33,077 bases of DNA. Origin: Clostridia bacterium. GTDB lineage: Bacteria > Bacillota > Clostridia > DSM-8532 > SZUA-474. Position 1 is the stretch's first letter. Each line of letters opens with the position of its first letter. The stretch is from positions 1 to 33,077 of the forward strand of contig QKEK01000122.1 of NCBI GenBank assembly GCA_003251775.1, in the 5' to 3' direction. Position numbers and translations under genes: made by a program. The notes beneath the pieces were generated by a model that was given only the letters and a program-made list of their open reading frames with translations, did not search any database and had not been told where the DNA came from. Below, piece by piece: positions 23,837-32,860 of the stretch.

Positions 23837-23867
23837 TAAAAATCAGCTCCCAAAATACCATGTATAA

Positions 23868-23895
23868 TTTATATAAATAATATAGTTTCTTGCAA
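23868..23895 (-). promoter_or_regulatory. Possible promoter of the two-component system
   Basis: TTGCAA (23890-23895) and TATAAA (23868-23873) are 16 bp apart in the 91-bp gap after the M50 protease gene. Read-through from upstream is also possible since no terminator is visible. Confidence 0.35.
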
Positions 23896-23927
23896 TGCTA
23901 TGTCCGAAGATTTTTCAATTGATAAGC

Positions 23928-24608
23928 TTAACCAAATTTGATACCAGTAATCAAAGGCAAAACAAATTTGACTACAATAATTATACCAGCATCTAAAAAC
24001 ATAATTATAGGCATGATTACTCTATTTAGAATATTATTAAATGCAAACAAAATCAAAAAGAACCCCATGGTTATATAATGCTGATATTGCATCATCTTAA
24101 AATACATATGAGCTGGCAAAACAGCACCTAGAATCTTTGAGCCGTCCAGTGGAGGTATAGGCAGAATATTAAAAGCAGCTAGCCCCAAATTAACACTATA
24201 TAACAGCCTTAAAAAGGAAAGCAAATACTTACTTACAGCAGTTACCTCATCGCTACCTGCCATAGTATATGCAGTATAATATAAAAAGAACGCGGTGATT
24301 AAAGCTAATAGAATATTTGCCAAAGGACCAGCCAAGCTTACAAGGACTACTCCTACTTTTTTATTTTTGTAGTATCTAGGATTGATGGGAACTGGCTTAG
24401 CCCATCCAAATCCTGACACAAAAATCATAATTGTTCCAAGTATATCAAGATGCTTTATAGGATTTAGCGTTAGCCTGCCACCTTGCTTAGCGGTTTGATC
24501 CCCTAAAATATAGGATACGAAGCCATGAGAGAACTCATGTACTGTTAGGGATATTAAAATAACTGGGATTAGTAGCATCATTTCTTCTAATGTAAATTTT
24601 AATAGCAT
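23928..24608 (-). CDS. Site-2 protease family protein (M50, YwhC/SpoIVFB-like)
   Basis: Membrane metalloprotease of 226 residues. HEFSH (24-28) binds zinc, NPIKHLDILGT follows, and NILPIPPLDG (147-156) supplies the third ligand, as in the small M50 proteins of Firmicutes. Five to six membrane segments are seen. Its substrate is unknown. In many clostridia such a gene lies next to trpS-scpA-scpB; here it follows ybeY by 25 bp and is about 9 kb away from trpS. Confidence 0.93.
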   Translation of the reverse strand: MLLKFTLEEMMLLIPVILISLTVHEFSHGFVSYILGDQTAKQGGRLTLNPIKHLDILGTIMIFVSGFGWAKPVPINPRYYKNKKVGVVLVSLAGPLANILLALITAFFLYYTAYTMAGSDEVTAVSKYLLSFLRLLYSVNLGLAAFNILPIPPLDGSKILGAVLPAHMYFKMMQYQHYITMGFFLILFAFNNILNRVIMPIIMFLDAGIIIVVKFVLPLITGIKFG

Positions 24609-24633
24609 GACTTTTCTCCTTTTATTATTATTC

Positions 24634-25134
24634 TTACGCCCTGTTAAGCCCCATTTCCTGCAATACCAGCTCCTGTTTGGCTATCATTTCTTTTTCCTGT
24701 TCCTCATCCTGATGGTCATACCCTAGCAAATGGTACATACCATGCGTTATTAGAAAGATTAGCTCTCTCTCAAAGGAATGATTATATTCCTTTGCCTGAG
24801 ACAAAACCTTCTCTATTGATATTATTATATCACCAAGCATAATATTTCCCGTTTCAGGATTTATATCAGAATCATTAATTTCCTCTATATTTCCTTCAAT
24901 AAAATCTAACATAGGAAATGACAATACATCAGTTTCCTTATCTATTTCTCTATGAGCTTTGTTAATTTCCTTAATCTCATTATTATCAGTTATTAATATA
25001 AATACCTCATATTCATCCTGCAATTCTTCATTTCTTATACATAATTCTGCACTCTTAATTATTAACTCTATTAACTCCTGTTTCACAGGATAAATAGTTT
25101 GTGTATTCTCAAAGCTAATGCTTAGTATCCCCAT
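24634..25134 (-). CDS. ybeY: Endoribonuclease YbeY (rRNA maturation factor)
   Basis: Single-domain metal-dependent RNase involved in 16S rRNA 3' end maturation and ribosome quality control. The zinc motif HGMYHLLGYDH places ligands at H131, H135 and H141; TDVLSFPML (68-76) and GDIIIS (101-106) are also typical. Length 166 is normal. It follows pgpH by 59 bp as in B. subtilis, but the usual next genes (dgkA, cdd, era) are replaced by the M50 protease gene. Confidence 0.96.
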   Translation of the reverse strand: MGILSISFENTQTIYPVKQELIELIIKSAELCIRNEELQDEYEVFILITDNNEIKEINKAHREIDKETDVLSFPMLDFIEGNIEEINDSDINPETGNIMLGDIIISIEKVLSQAKEYNHSFERELIFLITHGMYHLLGYDHQDEEQEKEMIAKQELVLQEMGLNRA

Positions 25135-25193
25135 AAAAAAACCTCTACCTTTGTCTTCTATATTTTCTTATTACTAACTATATTATTCAATCT

Positions 25194-27575
25194 TTATTTT
25201 CCATCATCCTTAATTTCCATGCTTTCCTTATTTTCATTGTTATCTTTATTGTCTTTACTCTCTATTTTCCCGCTTTTTCCCTTCTTCTCTTTAGCATCTT
25301 TATTTTCAGTCGACTGCTTATCTCCTTTTGCTTTAACTACTTCCTTTCCAGCTCCTGAGCTATTATACGCGTAATTGTCCAGTTGATCCAAATCCTTACG
25401 AACTTTAACTTCAGGATATTCGGTTCTTTGATGAAAGAACCCTCCAAGCACCTTTAAAAAGCTTTTAGCTATTTCATCAAGATCCCTTAAGGTTAGATTA
25501 CATTCATCCAGCTGTCCATCATCAAGCTTATCCTTAATAATTTTTCTTACTAGCCCCTCAATCTTACCCTCAGTCTTATCTGGCATGGATCTTACTGCTG
25601 CCTCGACTGAATCAGCTAGCATAACTACTGCCGCCTCATTAGTCTTGGGCTTAGGTCCTTCATATCTAAAGTTATTTAGCTCAACATCTTCACCCTTGTC
25701 GGTGTTTATTGCCTTATGATAAAAATATGCCACCAAAGTAGTCCCATGGTGTTGAACAATTATATCTCTTATAACCGCAGGCACCTTATTTTCTATAGCT
25801 AACTCCTCTCCGTCCTTTGTATGAGAGGTTATTACCAAAGTACTCAAGTTAGGCGTTATTCTCTCATGAGGATTATCAGACAGCTGATTCTCCTTAAAAA
25901 AACCAGGACGTTTCAGCTTACCTACATCATGGAAATAAGCACCTACCCTTGCCAGTAGTGCGTTTCCACCAATTGCTCTCACTGCAACCTCAGAAAGATT
26001 TCCAACCATCAGGCTGTGATGATATGTACCAGGAGCCTCCATTAAAAGCCTTCTTATTAGCGGCTGATTAGGATCTGCAAGCTCTAAGAGCTTAAACGGT
26101 GTAATTATATTAAATATGCTTTCAGCAATTGGCAATAGACCTATGGATATTATAACAGAAAACACTCCATTTAGAAGAATAGAGACTGCACTACGCAAGA
26201 CTATAGTTAAATCCTCCTTTTGTAGCAAACCAACAGTTAATATAACTAATGCTCCTATAACACCTATCAGTATGCCTGAAACGGATATTTTTCTTCTCTG
26301 ATTTGCTATAGCTGCCATATACGCAGCAAAATTACCAGCAATTAATGAAACAAAGAAAAAGCCTAAATCCATACCTATAAAGAATGAAATGCACACAGAA
26401 ATATATATATTAATAATTACAGCAAGACGTACATCCATAAAAATAGCTATAAGCACAGGTGCTATAAATATTGGTATTAGAAGTGAAGAAATATCAAGCC
26501 TGTGCATTATTGAGGCAGTAATAATAACCAATAGCACTATGCTAGCTACAAGAAGTATATCACTTATATTCTTCAAATGTTTCTGACACATCAATTGTAT
26601 ATATATAATAAACCCTACTGACAATAATATAATCAGTACAAAAACCGCTAAATAGAATAATGCATCCACCTTACCTGTGTCTAATCTATTGCTCCTCTCA
26701 AGAACATCAAGAACATCTAAAGTAACAATATCCTCTTTACTAATAATACGCTGACCCTTTCTTATATTAACTGGATGCTTAACCTTATAGTCCTCAATGA
26801 ATTTTTGTTTATTATTAGCGGTTTCCTCATAATCAATAAAGCTATTAGGCTTCAAAATCTCATTAACAAGTCCGATACCTATTTCCTTAAGCTGTTCATC
26901 ATATAAAGCCTCCTCAAAGTAAGCTGATACCTCTAAGCTCTTTTCGGATATATTTTCATTGGTTATATCATGCTGCAGCATAGATGGTAAAAGCTTTTTT
27001 GTTATATCTTCCTTAATAGCTTCAAGCTCATCCTCTTGAGCAGATATAAACAGATATCTTAGTATTTCTGTGTTCTTGCCAAATACTTTTTTTATTATTG
27101 TATTTATACTAGATGACTTTTCTAGATACTCTTGAATTTCTTTATCAAAATCTATAGCGTCGCCTTCCTGTTCAGCTACTTTAACTGTTATGGAATCAGA
27201 CGTGCCATCTGAAGTACTCTGTAAATTTACATCAATAGTATTCCTCGCCTTTTGTACCTCTGCAAAGAAGCTATAAGCATTATTGAGAACCTCTGTCGAT
27301 ATTGCTTCCTTTCTCTTAACTATAGGCTCTAATAGCTCAGCCTCATTTTCAGCATTTTGCTGAGTCTTCATTGTGTTTTCAATATCCCTTGTAGCATCAA
27401 TATCAAAGGGTGATGGGTTACCCATTGTTAGCTTATACTTTTTAGGTGCCGCTGCATTTGATACAGCAATAAAAATAACTAAAACGGCTACAATACAAAC
27501 CAATACTTTTTGAAATCTAAGACTCTGAACTACTCTTTTGAGTATTCCTTTATCCTTCTTATTGTACTTATTCAT
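25194..27575 (-). CDS. pgpH: 7TM-HD family cyclic-di-AMP phosphodiesterase PgpH (YqfF)
   Basis: Large membrane protein, about 793 residues. One N-terminal membrane segment is followed by an extracytoplasmic 7TMR-HDED domain (about 50-305), seven membrane segments (about 310-490) and a cytoplasmic HD domain with EAPGTYHHSLMVGNL and YFHDVGKL (HD near 549-550). PgpH hydrolyses c-di-AMP. The last 60 residues are an unusual Lys/Asp/Asn-rich tail (KDNKDNNENKESM), longer than in B. subtilis. The frame opens at 27590, but GGGGG eight bases ahead favours the third ATG at 27575 (MNKYNKKDKG). It lies between phoH and ybeY, the conserved order. Confidence 0.95.
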   Translation of the reverse strand: MNKYNKKDKGILKRVVQSLRFQKVLVCIVAVLVIFIAVSNAAAPKKYKLTMGNPSPFDIDATRDIENTMKTQQNAENEAELLEPIVKRKEAISTEVLNNAYSFFAEVQKARNTIDVNLQSTSDGTSDSITVKVAEQEGDAIDFDKEIQEYLEKSSSINTIIKKVFGKNTEILRYLFISAQEDELEAIKEDITKKLLPSMLQHDITNENISEKSLEVSAYFEEALYDEQLKEIGIGLVNEILKPNSFIDYEETANNKQKFIEDYKVKHPVNIRKGQRIISKEDIVTLDVLDVLERSNRLDTGKVDALFYLAVFVLIILLSVGFIIYIQLMCQKHLKNISDILLVASIVLLVIITASIMHRLDISSLLIPIFIAPVLIAIFMDVRLAVIINIYISVCISFFIGMDLGFFFVSLIAGNFAAYMAAIANQRRKISVSGILIGVIGALVILTVGLLQKEDLTIVLRSAVSILLNGVFSVIISIGLLPIAESIFNIITPFKLLELADPNQPLIRRLLMEAPGTYHHSLMVGNLSEVAVRAIGGNALLARVGAYFHDVGKLKRPGFFKENQLSDNPHERITPNLSTLVITSHTKDGEELAIENKVPAVIRDIIVQHHGTTLVAYFYHKAINTDKGEDVELNNFRYEGPKPKTNEAAVVMLADSVEAAVRSMPDKTEGKIEGLVRKIIKDKLDDGQLDECNLTLRDLDEIAKSFLKVLGGFFHQRTEYPEVKVRKDLDQLDNYAYNSSGAGKEVVKAKGDKQSTENKDAKEKKGKSGKIESKDNKDNNENKESMEIKDDGK

Positions 27576-27618
27576 TAACATTACCCCCATTAATACATAA
27601 CATCAAACAAATATAAGC

Positions 27619-28587
27619 CTACTGATTTTTTCTCTCATATCTATCATAAGCCTTTATTATCCTTTGCACAAGCTCATGACGAACAACATCTCTTTCTGTA
27701 AGCATGACAAAATCCAAACCCTCTATACCCTTAAGAACTTTAGAAACTTCCTTTAATCCAGACTTTTTGTTTCCGGGAAGATCAATTTGGGTTACATCTC
27801 CTGTTATTACAGCCTTCGAACCAATTCCTATTCTTGTTAAAAACATTTTCATTTGTTCTGGTGTTGTGTTTTGAGCCTCATCAAGGATAATAAATGAGTC
27901 ATCAAGAGTTCGACCTCTCATATAAGCAAGCGGAGCTACTTCTATCATACCCTTCTCTATATATTTCAGGTATGTCTCAGATCCCATTATCTGATAGAGA
28001 GCGTCGTACAATGGTCTTAAATATGGATCTACTTTATTTTGCAGGTCTCCAGGCAGAAAGCCCAAGCTTTCTCCTGCCTCTACAGCAGGTCTTGTTAGAA
28101 TTATACGACTTACCCGCTTTTCCTTAAAGGCTACTGCAGCCATAGCAACAGCTAAAAAAGTCTTTCCTGTACCAGCAGGACCAATTCCAAAAACAACATC
28201 ATTTCTCTTTATTGCATTGATATAGCATTTTTGTCCGTATGTCTTTGTTCTGATAGGTCTCCCTTTTGCTGTTAGACATATAATATCATCAAAATCGCTC
28301 GATAGCTCTTCATGATTATTTTCCTTAACTATACTTATAATATAATTTACACTTTGCTTAGTTACTATCTCATTTTTTTCCGCTATAGCTCTAAGTCTTT
28401 CAATAACTTCACTCGTCATGTCTACAGCCTTTTTTTCGCCCGTTATACTAACTTCCTGTTGTCTTGTAATTATCTCTACACCAAACTCATTCTCTATAGC
28501 CTTGATATTCTGATCAAAATCACCAAAAACATTCATAGCCTGTCCAATGTCATTAAACTCTAAAAAGGTTTCATATGTCTCAGTCAA
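27619..28587 (-). CDS. phoH: PhoH family ATPase
   Basis: Cytoplasmic P-loop ATPase with a KH-like N-terminal part (about 15-70) and the PhoH domain: Walker A GPAGTGKT (136-143), TRPAVEAGESLGFLPG and Walker B ILDEAQN (234-240), then GDVTQIDLP. Length 322 is usual. Its role is not fixed; its constant company with ybeY suggests RNA metabolism. It starts directly after the yqfD stop with no gap, so translation is probably coupled. Confidence 0.96.
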   Translation of the reverse strand: MTETYETFLEFNDIGQAMNVFGDFDQNIKAIENEFGVEIITRQQEVSITGEKKAVDMTSEVIERLRAIAEKNEIVTKQSVNYIISIVKENNHEELSSDFDDIICLTAKGRPIRTKTYGQKCYINAIKRNDVVFGIGPAGTGKTFLAVAMAAVAFKEKRVSRIILTRPAVEAGESLGFLPGDLQNKVDPYLRPLYDALYQIMGSETYLKYIEKGMIEVAPLAYMRGRTLDDSFIILDEAQNTTPEQMKMFLTRIGIGSKAVITGDVTQIDLPGNKKSGLKEVSKVLKGIEGLDFVMLTERDVVRHELVQRIIKAYDRYERKNQ

Positions 28588-29787
28588 TTATTCTCCTCCC
28601 ATCTTCTGCTGATACGCAATGTCCTCCTTACATTCTACCATTATTGTTAAATAATCTCCACTATGTTTTTGCCTTATTTCATGATGTTTACTTATGATTT
28701 CTGTATTTTCTGGTATTAATTTTATAAGCTCAGCCTCAGCACGTTCTGTTGCTATCTTAACAGCTTCGTCTACATCCATTGCCAGTTCAATCTCATTCAC
28801 CTCATAAATCCTTTTCTTTTCAATCCCAATAGGTACTCCAAATATACTACCTTCGTTAGTTTTCTCTACTTCGTACAAGCTGTAGAGAATCTCATTTCCA
28901 GTAAACAACTTTATTTGCCACTTAAATAGTCTTATACTATTTCTATCATAATAGTTTCCTGTCCGTTGCATAATAACCTTAGTACTATTAATCTTTTCAT
29001 TAACCTCATACCAAGTACGGGCATAAATGTTGCCTAAAGCATGAACATACTTAATCTCTGAGCCATCCTTACTACGAATCTCTCCAGAAATTAACAACTG
29101 TCCTTTCTTAACAGTCTCGCCTTGTTTAACCATTGCTGTTCCATTTTTCGCTAACACAAGCTCTATAAATCCATCAGTTTTAGCAACAACATCACATGGA
29201 ACATCCTCTGGCACTATATCTGGTGGCAAATCTCTTAGTTGAACCTCTATCTTAAGCTTTGTCCCCATAATCCTAGCACTTACCCAGGCTAAATCAGAAT
29301 CATTAAGCATTAGGTTTTGTGCAATATCCTTTAAATCAATACCATATTTTATTATTCCCCTCTTTATCCCCATTTGAGTCAAGGTATCATATATTATTTT
29401 TTCATTTTGGGCATCACTGAACACTTTTCCTTCAGCATCATATAGTTTTATATCCCAAACAAATGCCGCCATTATATTTATAAACAATACACATAAAATA
29501 ATACCAACCAAAAACCACTTTCTTTTTATTATACTAGATATATAAAACGGCAGTCCATTCTTTTTTAGTATTTTCACTTTACAGCTTGATTTCCTCACGA
29601 TAGGTCTAATCCTCTTAAAGCCTCTTACGCTAAGACACATAGAAGCCTCATTTTTTCCCATTCTCCTTATGTCCCACAGCAAAATGTTTCTATGCGTACA
29701 GATATTAATAAACCTCTCTATAAAATAGCCGTTGACTAATATGATAACATATCCACGAATAAAATTCCATAATTTAATAAGAAGCAA
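28588..29787 (-). CDS. yqfD: Sporulation protein YqfD
   Basis: Membrane protein of the YqfD family, made in the mother cell in sporulation in B. subtilis. The N-terminal cytoplasmic part (CLSVRGFKRIRPIVRKSSCK) precedes one membrane segment (WFLVGIILCVLFINIMAAFV), and the long C-terminal domain has WVSARIMGTKLKIEV, KNGTAMVKQGETVKKGQLL and IIEKYIP-like end features of the family. The frame is open to a TTG at 29814, but GGAGGT lies six bases before a TTG at 29787, which I take as the start (about 399 residues). Followed immediately by phoH. Confidence 0.93.
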   Translation of the reverse strand: MLLIKLWNFIRGYVIILVNGYFIERFINICTHRNILLWDIRRMGKNEASMCLSVRGFKRIRPIVRKSSCKVKILKKNGLPFYISSIIKRKWFLVGIILCVLFINIMAAFVWDIKLYDAEGKVFSDAQNEKIIYDTLTQMGIKRGIIKYGIDLKDIAQNLMLNDSDLAWVSARIMGTKLKIEVQLRDLPPDIVPEDVPCDVVAKTDGFIELVLAKNGTAMVKQGETVKKGQLLISGEIRSKDGSEIKYVHALGNIYARTWYEVNEKINSTKVIMQRTGNYYDRNSIRLFKWQIKLFTGNEILYSLYEVEKTNEGSIFGVPIGIEKKRIYEVNEIELAMDVDEAVKIATERAEAELIKLIPENTEIISKHHEIRQKHSGDYLTIMVECKEDIAYQQKMGGE

Positions 29788-29872
29788 GCTCTTACCTCCA
29801 GTCTGTTTTAACAACCTAGCATTTACTTTTATTTTCTTCTAATAATTAATTTTATTCAATAAAACTTACTAT

Positions 29873-30172
29873 TTAGAAGAATTCAACTGAATAGATAATA
29901 CCTTTAATAAGTATATCTTCCGTTGAGATTTCGTTTATCACAAGGTTCCTACCCTTAATTTCTATAATCCCGCCCTGAGTATTTACCCTCACCTTGTTGC
30001 TATCATACTCAGATATACCAGTAAAATTCTCAATTATTAGCTGTTCTCTCCCTACAATAGTTACCTTGAACATATTAAGCATTATTTCACGGGGTAGCTC
30101 AAAAAAATCTGTAATCCTTTTCTTCAATCTACCATTCTTATTTTTCCTTGTGCTTAGCTTATCTTTTTCCAT
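29873..30172 (-). CDS. yqfC: Sporulation protein YqfC
   Basis: A 99-residue YabP/YqfC-family protein: FFELPREIMLNMFKVTIVG, IENFTGISEYDSNKVRVNT and GRNLVINEISTEDILIKG are the family landmarks. YabP/YqfC proteins are spore-coat or mother-cell sporulation factors. The frame extends to a TTG at 30196, but GGGAGG nine bases before the ATG at 30172 (MEKDKLSTRK) sets the start. It precedes yqfD by 85 bp as in B. subtilis. Confidence 0.93.
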   Translation of the reverse strand: MEKDKLSTRKNKNGRLKKRITDFFELPREIMLNMFKVTIVGREQLIIENFTGISEYDSNKVRVNTQGGIIEIKGRNLVINEISTEDILIKGIIYSVEFF

Positions 30173-30206
30173 TAGAAAGTGCCTCCCATCTACCAACCTT
30201 AGAAAA

Positions 30207-31121
30207 TCATGGTTTTATCACAGCGTTATAGATATTACCAAAACTATACCCCGCCTTTTTAGCATCCTTAATTATTCTATCCAACGCGTCGGCATTATCT
30301 TTAGATACAGCATGAAGCAAAATTACAGCACCATTATGCAGATTATCCATAACCATTTTATATGCGTGCTCGGCACCTCTACTTTTATCAGTATGCCAGT
30401 CATCATAGGCAAAGCTCCAGAATAGATTTATGTACCCTAAATTTTGAGTTACCTTAAGTGACCTTTCAGAGTATTCCCCTTTAGGTGGTCTTAGAAATAG
30501 CATATTCTCTCCAAATTTTTCAGTAAAAGCTTTATCTAATTCTAAAAGCTCATCCTCAATTTCAGCTTCTGTCAGTGTAGGCAGGCTTTTGTGGTGTACG
30601 CTATGATTGCCTACAGCATGCCCTTCTTCAACCATCCTTCTTACTAGCCTCTGATGCTCCTTAAGATATGGGCCTGTCACGAAAAAAACAGCCTTAACAT
30701 CATTCTTGAAAAGTGTATCTAATATCTGATCTGTATAACCATTTTCATACCCCTCATCAAAGGTAAGATATATAACCTTTTCACTCGTGTCTCCTATATA
30801 AAACGAATTGTATCTACTGAGTAAATCTGGTGCACCTGGATCTGCACTTGGAGTCATATGATTACCTTTTCTGGCAATCCCCCAGCTTAAAAGCTTATTT
30901 GATACTTTTATATCTACTTCATTGACTTGTTGTGTGATAGGGTATTCTGAACCAAATACTTCTGATATCTCATAACTAAATTCTGACAAGTCATATTCTG
31001 TGGTATAAACATTATAATCCTTTTGGTTTATTTGTTTATTATTGTTACATCCACAGATACTAAAACAGCATAATATGACAAAAATAAAAAAAAGCATATA
31101 AGCAATAAAATATTTCCTCAT
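30207..31121 (-). CDS. Polysaccharide deacetylase lipoprotein, PdaA-like
   Basis: A 304-residue NodB-family deacetylase with a lipoprotein signal (lipobox ICGC, lipidation at C25). SWGIARKGNH (79-88) and TFDEGYENGYT (120-130) match PdaA, the enzyme that removes acetyl from MurNAc before muramic delta-lactam formation in the spore cortex. NHSVHH (172-177) holds the zinc histidines, RPPKGEYS (211-218) and WSFAYDDW (235-242) follow. PdaA of B. subtilis is not a lipoprotein, so the anchor is a small difference. It lies between the DUF881 genes and yqfC, a sporulation setting. Confidence 0.9.
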   Translation of the reverse strand: MRKYFIAYMLFFIFVILCCFSICGCNNNKQINQKDYNVYTTEYDLSEFSYEISEVFGSEYPITQQVNEVDIKVSNKLLSWGIARKGNHMTPSADPGAPDLLSRYNSFYIGDTSEKVIYLTFDEGYENGYTDQILDTLFKNDVKAVFFVTGPYLKEHQRLVRRMVEEGHAVGNHSVHHKSLPTLTEAEIEDELLELDKAFTEKFGENMLFLRPPKGEYSERSLKVTQNLGYINLFWSFAYDDWHTDKSRGAEHAYKMVMDNLHNGAVILLHAVSKDNADALDRIIKDAKKAGYSFGNIYNAVIKP

Positions 31122-31196
31122 AGTCTACCTGATATTTTTGCTCCTATGCTATTTATATATATTGTCCTTATAAAATATTCATAATTATATTTAAGT

Positions 31197-31892
31197 CTAC
31201 TCAATATTTTGTAGCCTATCGTACCGTAACACTGTACCATCATCTCTTACCTTAGGTATAATAATGCCCTCTTGCCTCTTAATCTCAACAAAAAGATAGC
31301 TTTCCTCTATTATTCTTTCGATAACTCCACCCATTAGTTTAAGAGAGTGATCAAGCTTTTCAGGATCTGCTATAGCCTTAATAGTGTATGGAGACACAAA
31401 CTGCCTCCCGTTCACCATGATGTATCTTCCTGCAGACCTGATTTCGGTTGTTGTAACAACTCTCTCATCATTTATTGAAATAGCTTGAACATCAGCTGCC
31501 TTTAATTCATTTAATAGTAGTAGTATATCTGTATAGTAAACATAACTATCTGTATCCTTTAAGGTAATGACTACTCCATCACCTCTGACAGTAGTCAATC
31601 CAGCAATCATTTTATATTTATCCTTTTCCTCTGCTAGTCTTCTGAAATTCTCATTATTCCCCCCAATGTCAGCCTCAAGTGCCTTATTTAACTCCTGTAA
31701 TCTCAGCAATTCTGCTTCTAAAACATCATTTCTCTTCTTTTCACTAAACAGCTCTTCCTGTATCTCACTTCTTCTTTTGTTTTCAAGCGAAATAATACTT
31801 GCATTATTTCTTATACTCTGATATTGCCATGCTATAAATACCCCAAGTATCATACATACTAATGATACCGCTAATGTCTTAAAGAGCTTCAC
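31197..31892 (-). CDS. DUF881 protein (second of a tandem pair)
   Basis: A 231-residue protein with one N-terminal membrane segment (8-24), a long coiled coil (about 35-90) and a DUF881 domain: GLTTVRGDGVVITLKD, LNELKAADVQAISIND, TTTEIRSAG and YTIKAIADPEKLDHSL. Proteins of this kind (YlxW/YlxX in B. subtilis) are often near division genes; their job is unknown. GTG start overlaps the stop of the first copy by one base (TAGTG), GGAGG ten bases upstream. It shares its fold and layout with the preceding gene, an old duplication. Confidence 0.9.
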   Translation of the reverse strand: MKLFKTLAVSLVCMILGVFIAWQYQSIRNNASIISLENKRRSEIQEELFSEKKRNDVLEAELLRLQELNKALEADIGGNNENFRRLAEEKDKYKMIAGLTTVRGDGVVITLKDTDSYVYYTDILLLLNELKAADVQAISINDERVVTTTEIRSAGRYIMVNGRQFVSPYTIKAIADPEKLDHSLKLMGGVIERIIEESYLFVEIKRQEGIIIPKVRDDGTVLRYDRLQNIE

Positions 31893-32620
31893 TATTCAAC
31901 AACCTCCAGTCCCGATAAAAGTGTCCTTTCTCTATCCTTTGTAAGCTGATATCTATTTATTTCTAAATTACGACTTTTTTCAATCTTTACTTGTATACCA
32001 TAAAAATCTAATATTGCTGAAATATCACTCTCAGAAATCCCCTTATATAAGCTTTCACTATTACCAATAGCCTTTATAACAAAAGGTACTGGGTATCTGC
32101 TATCATTAATCATTACTGTTGGTCCAGCACAAACGTGCTTACTCATTGATATAATTCGCTCCCCATTTACTGAAATTGCCTGAGCTCCAGCCTTTTTAAG
32201 CTCATTTAAAACTTCGTTCAGGTCCTCATCGTGGATAATTACTTCTTCAGGCTCAAACCCATTCGTTACAGGTGCGTCATTCAAGGTAACGATAACACCC
32301 TCTCCTCTTACATCGGTTAAACCTGCAAGCTTTTTATAATAATCCCTTTCTTTAATAACACTCTTAAGAGAGGTATCATCCTGCATTTTTGAATAGTTAT
32401 CCAAATATACATCAATTTTCTTATCATATACGTCTATTTGTTGAACCAAATTTTCCTTAATTTTTTTTTCCTCTTCAAGCTGTTTCCTTAAAGCGGCTAT
32501 CTGTTCCGTACCTTTTGACTTATCCATTCTGCTAACTATTCCCTTTGATTGAACAGCCATTATAGTGCCAAGGAACAAAAAAACAATGAAAAGAATAATA
32601 TTTCTCTCTCTTTTACTCAT
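31892..32620 (-). CDS. DUF881 protein (first of a tandem pair)
   Basis: A 242-residue protein with one membrane segment (about 7-22), a coiled coil (about 35-75) and a DUF881 domain: GLTDVRGEGVIVTLND, LNELKKAGAQAISVNGERI, PFVIKAIGNSESLY. The frame is open to 32665, but AAGGT six bases ahead of the ATG at 32620 (MSKRERNIIL) fits best. It heads the run DUF881-DUF881-deacetylase-yqfC-yqfD-phoH-pgpH-ybeY, read from the promoter at 32703-32731. Confidence 0.9.
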   Translation of the reverse strand: MSKRERNIILFIVFLFLGTIMAVQSKGIVSRMDKSKGTEQIAALRKQLEEEKKIKENLVQQIDVYDKKIDVYLDNYSKMQDDTSLKSVIKERDYYKKLAGLTDVRGEGVIVTLNDAPVTNGFEPEEVIIHDEDLNEVLNELKKAGAQAISVNGERIISMSKHVCAGPTVMINDSRYPVPFVIKAIGNSESLYKGISESDISAILDFYGIQVKIEKSRNLEINRYQLTKDRERTLLSGLEVVE

Positions 32621-32647
32621 ACTATTACCTTCTATACTTATCAATAC

Positions 32648-32679
32648 ACATAAAATATAAGCCACATAAAATATAAGCC
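32648..32679 (-). repeat. Tandem 16-bp repeat in the DUF881 leader
   Basis: Two exact copies of ACATAAAATATAAGCC (plus strand; 32648-32663 and 32664-32679), with the start of a third. They lie between the promoter and the first DUF881 gene, in the 5' leader. Confidence 0.85.
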
Positions 32680-32702
32680 AAATAAAAATTGTTCTACATT
32701 AT

Positions 32703-32731
32703 ATTGTATAACCATTATAGAATTATTTCAA
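32703..32731 (-). promoter_or_regulatory. Promoter of the DUF881-yqfC-phoH-pgpH-ybeY run
   Basis: TTGAAA (32726-32731) and TACAAT (32703-32708) are 17 bp apart, each one mismatch from consensus, about 85 bp before the first gene. Confidence 0.65.
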
Positions 32732-32808
32732 GCGGAAAATATTAATCAAATTACTTTGTTACAAACTCGTAACTACTCAGACCCAATAGATTGTTTTCAT
32801 AACAAATT

Positions 32809-32840
32809 AGGGATGGTAATTTGTGTTTAAAGCCATCCCT
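32809..32840. terminator. Hairpin after the IS66 transposase
   Basis: AGGGATGG (32809-32816) and CCATCCCT (32833-32840) form an 8-bp stem with a 16-base loop. TTCTTTT follows on the plus strand and AATTTGTT on the minus strand, so it may end transcription both ways and shield the transposase from outside reading. Confidence 0.6.
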
Positions 32841-32860
32841 TTCTTTTGAATATGGGGCTT

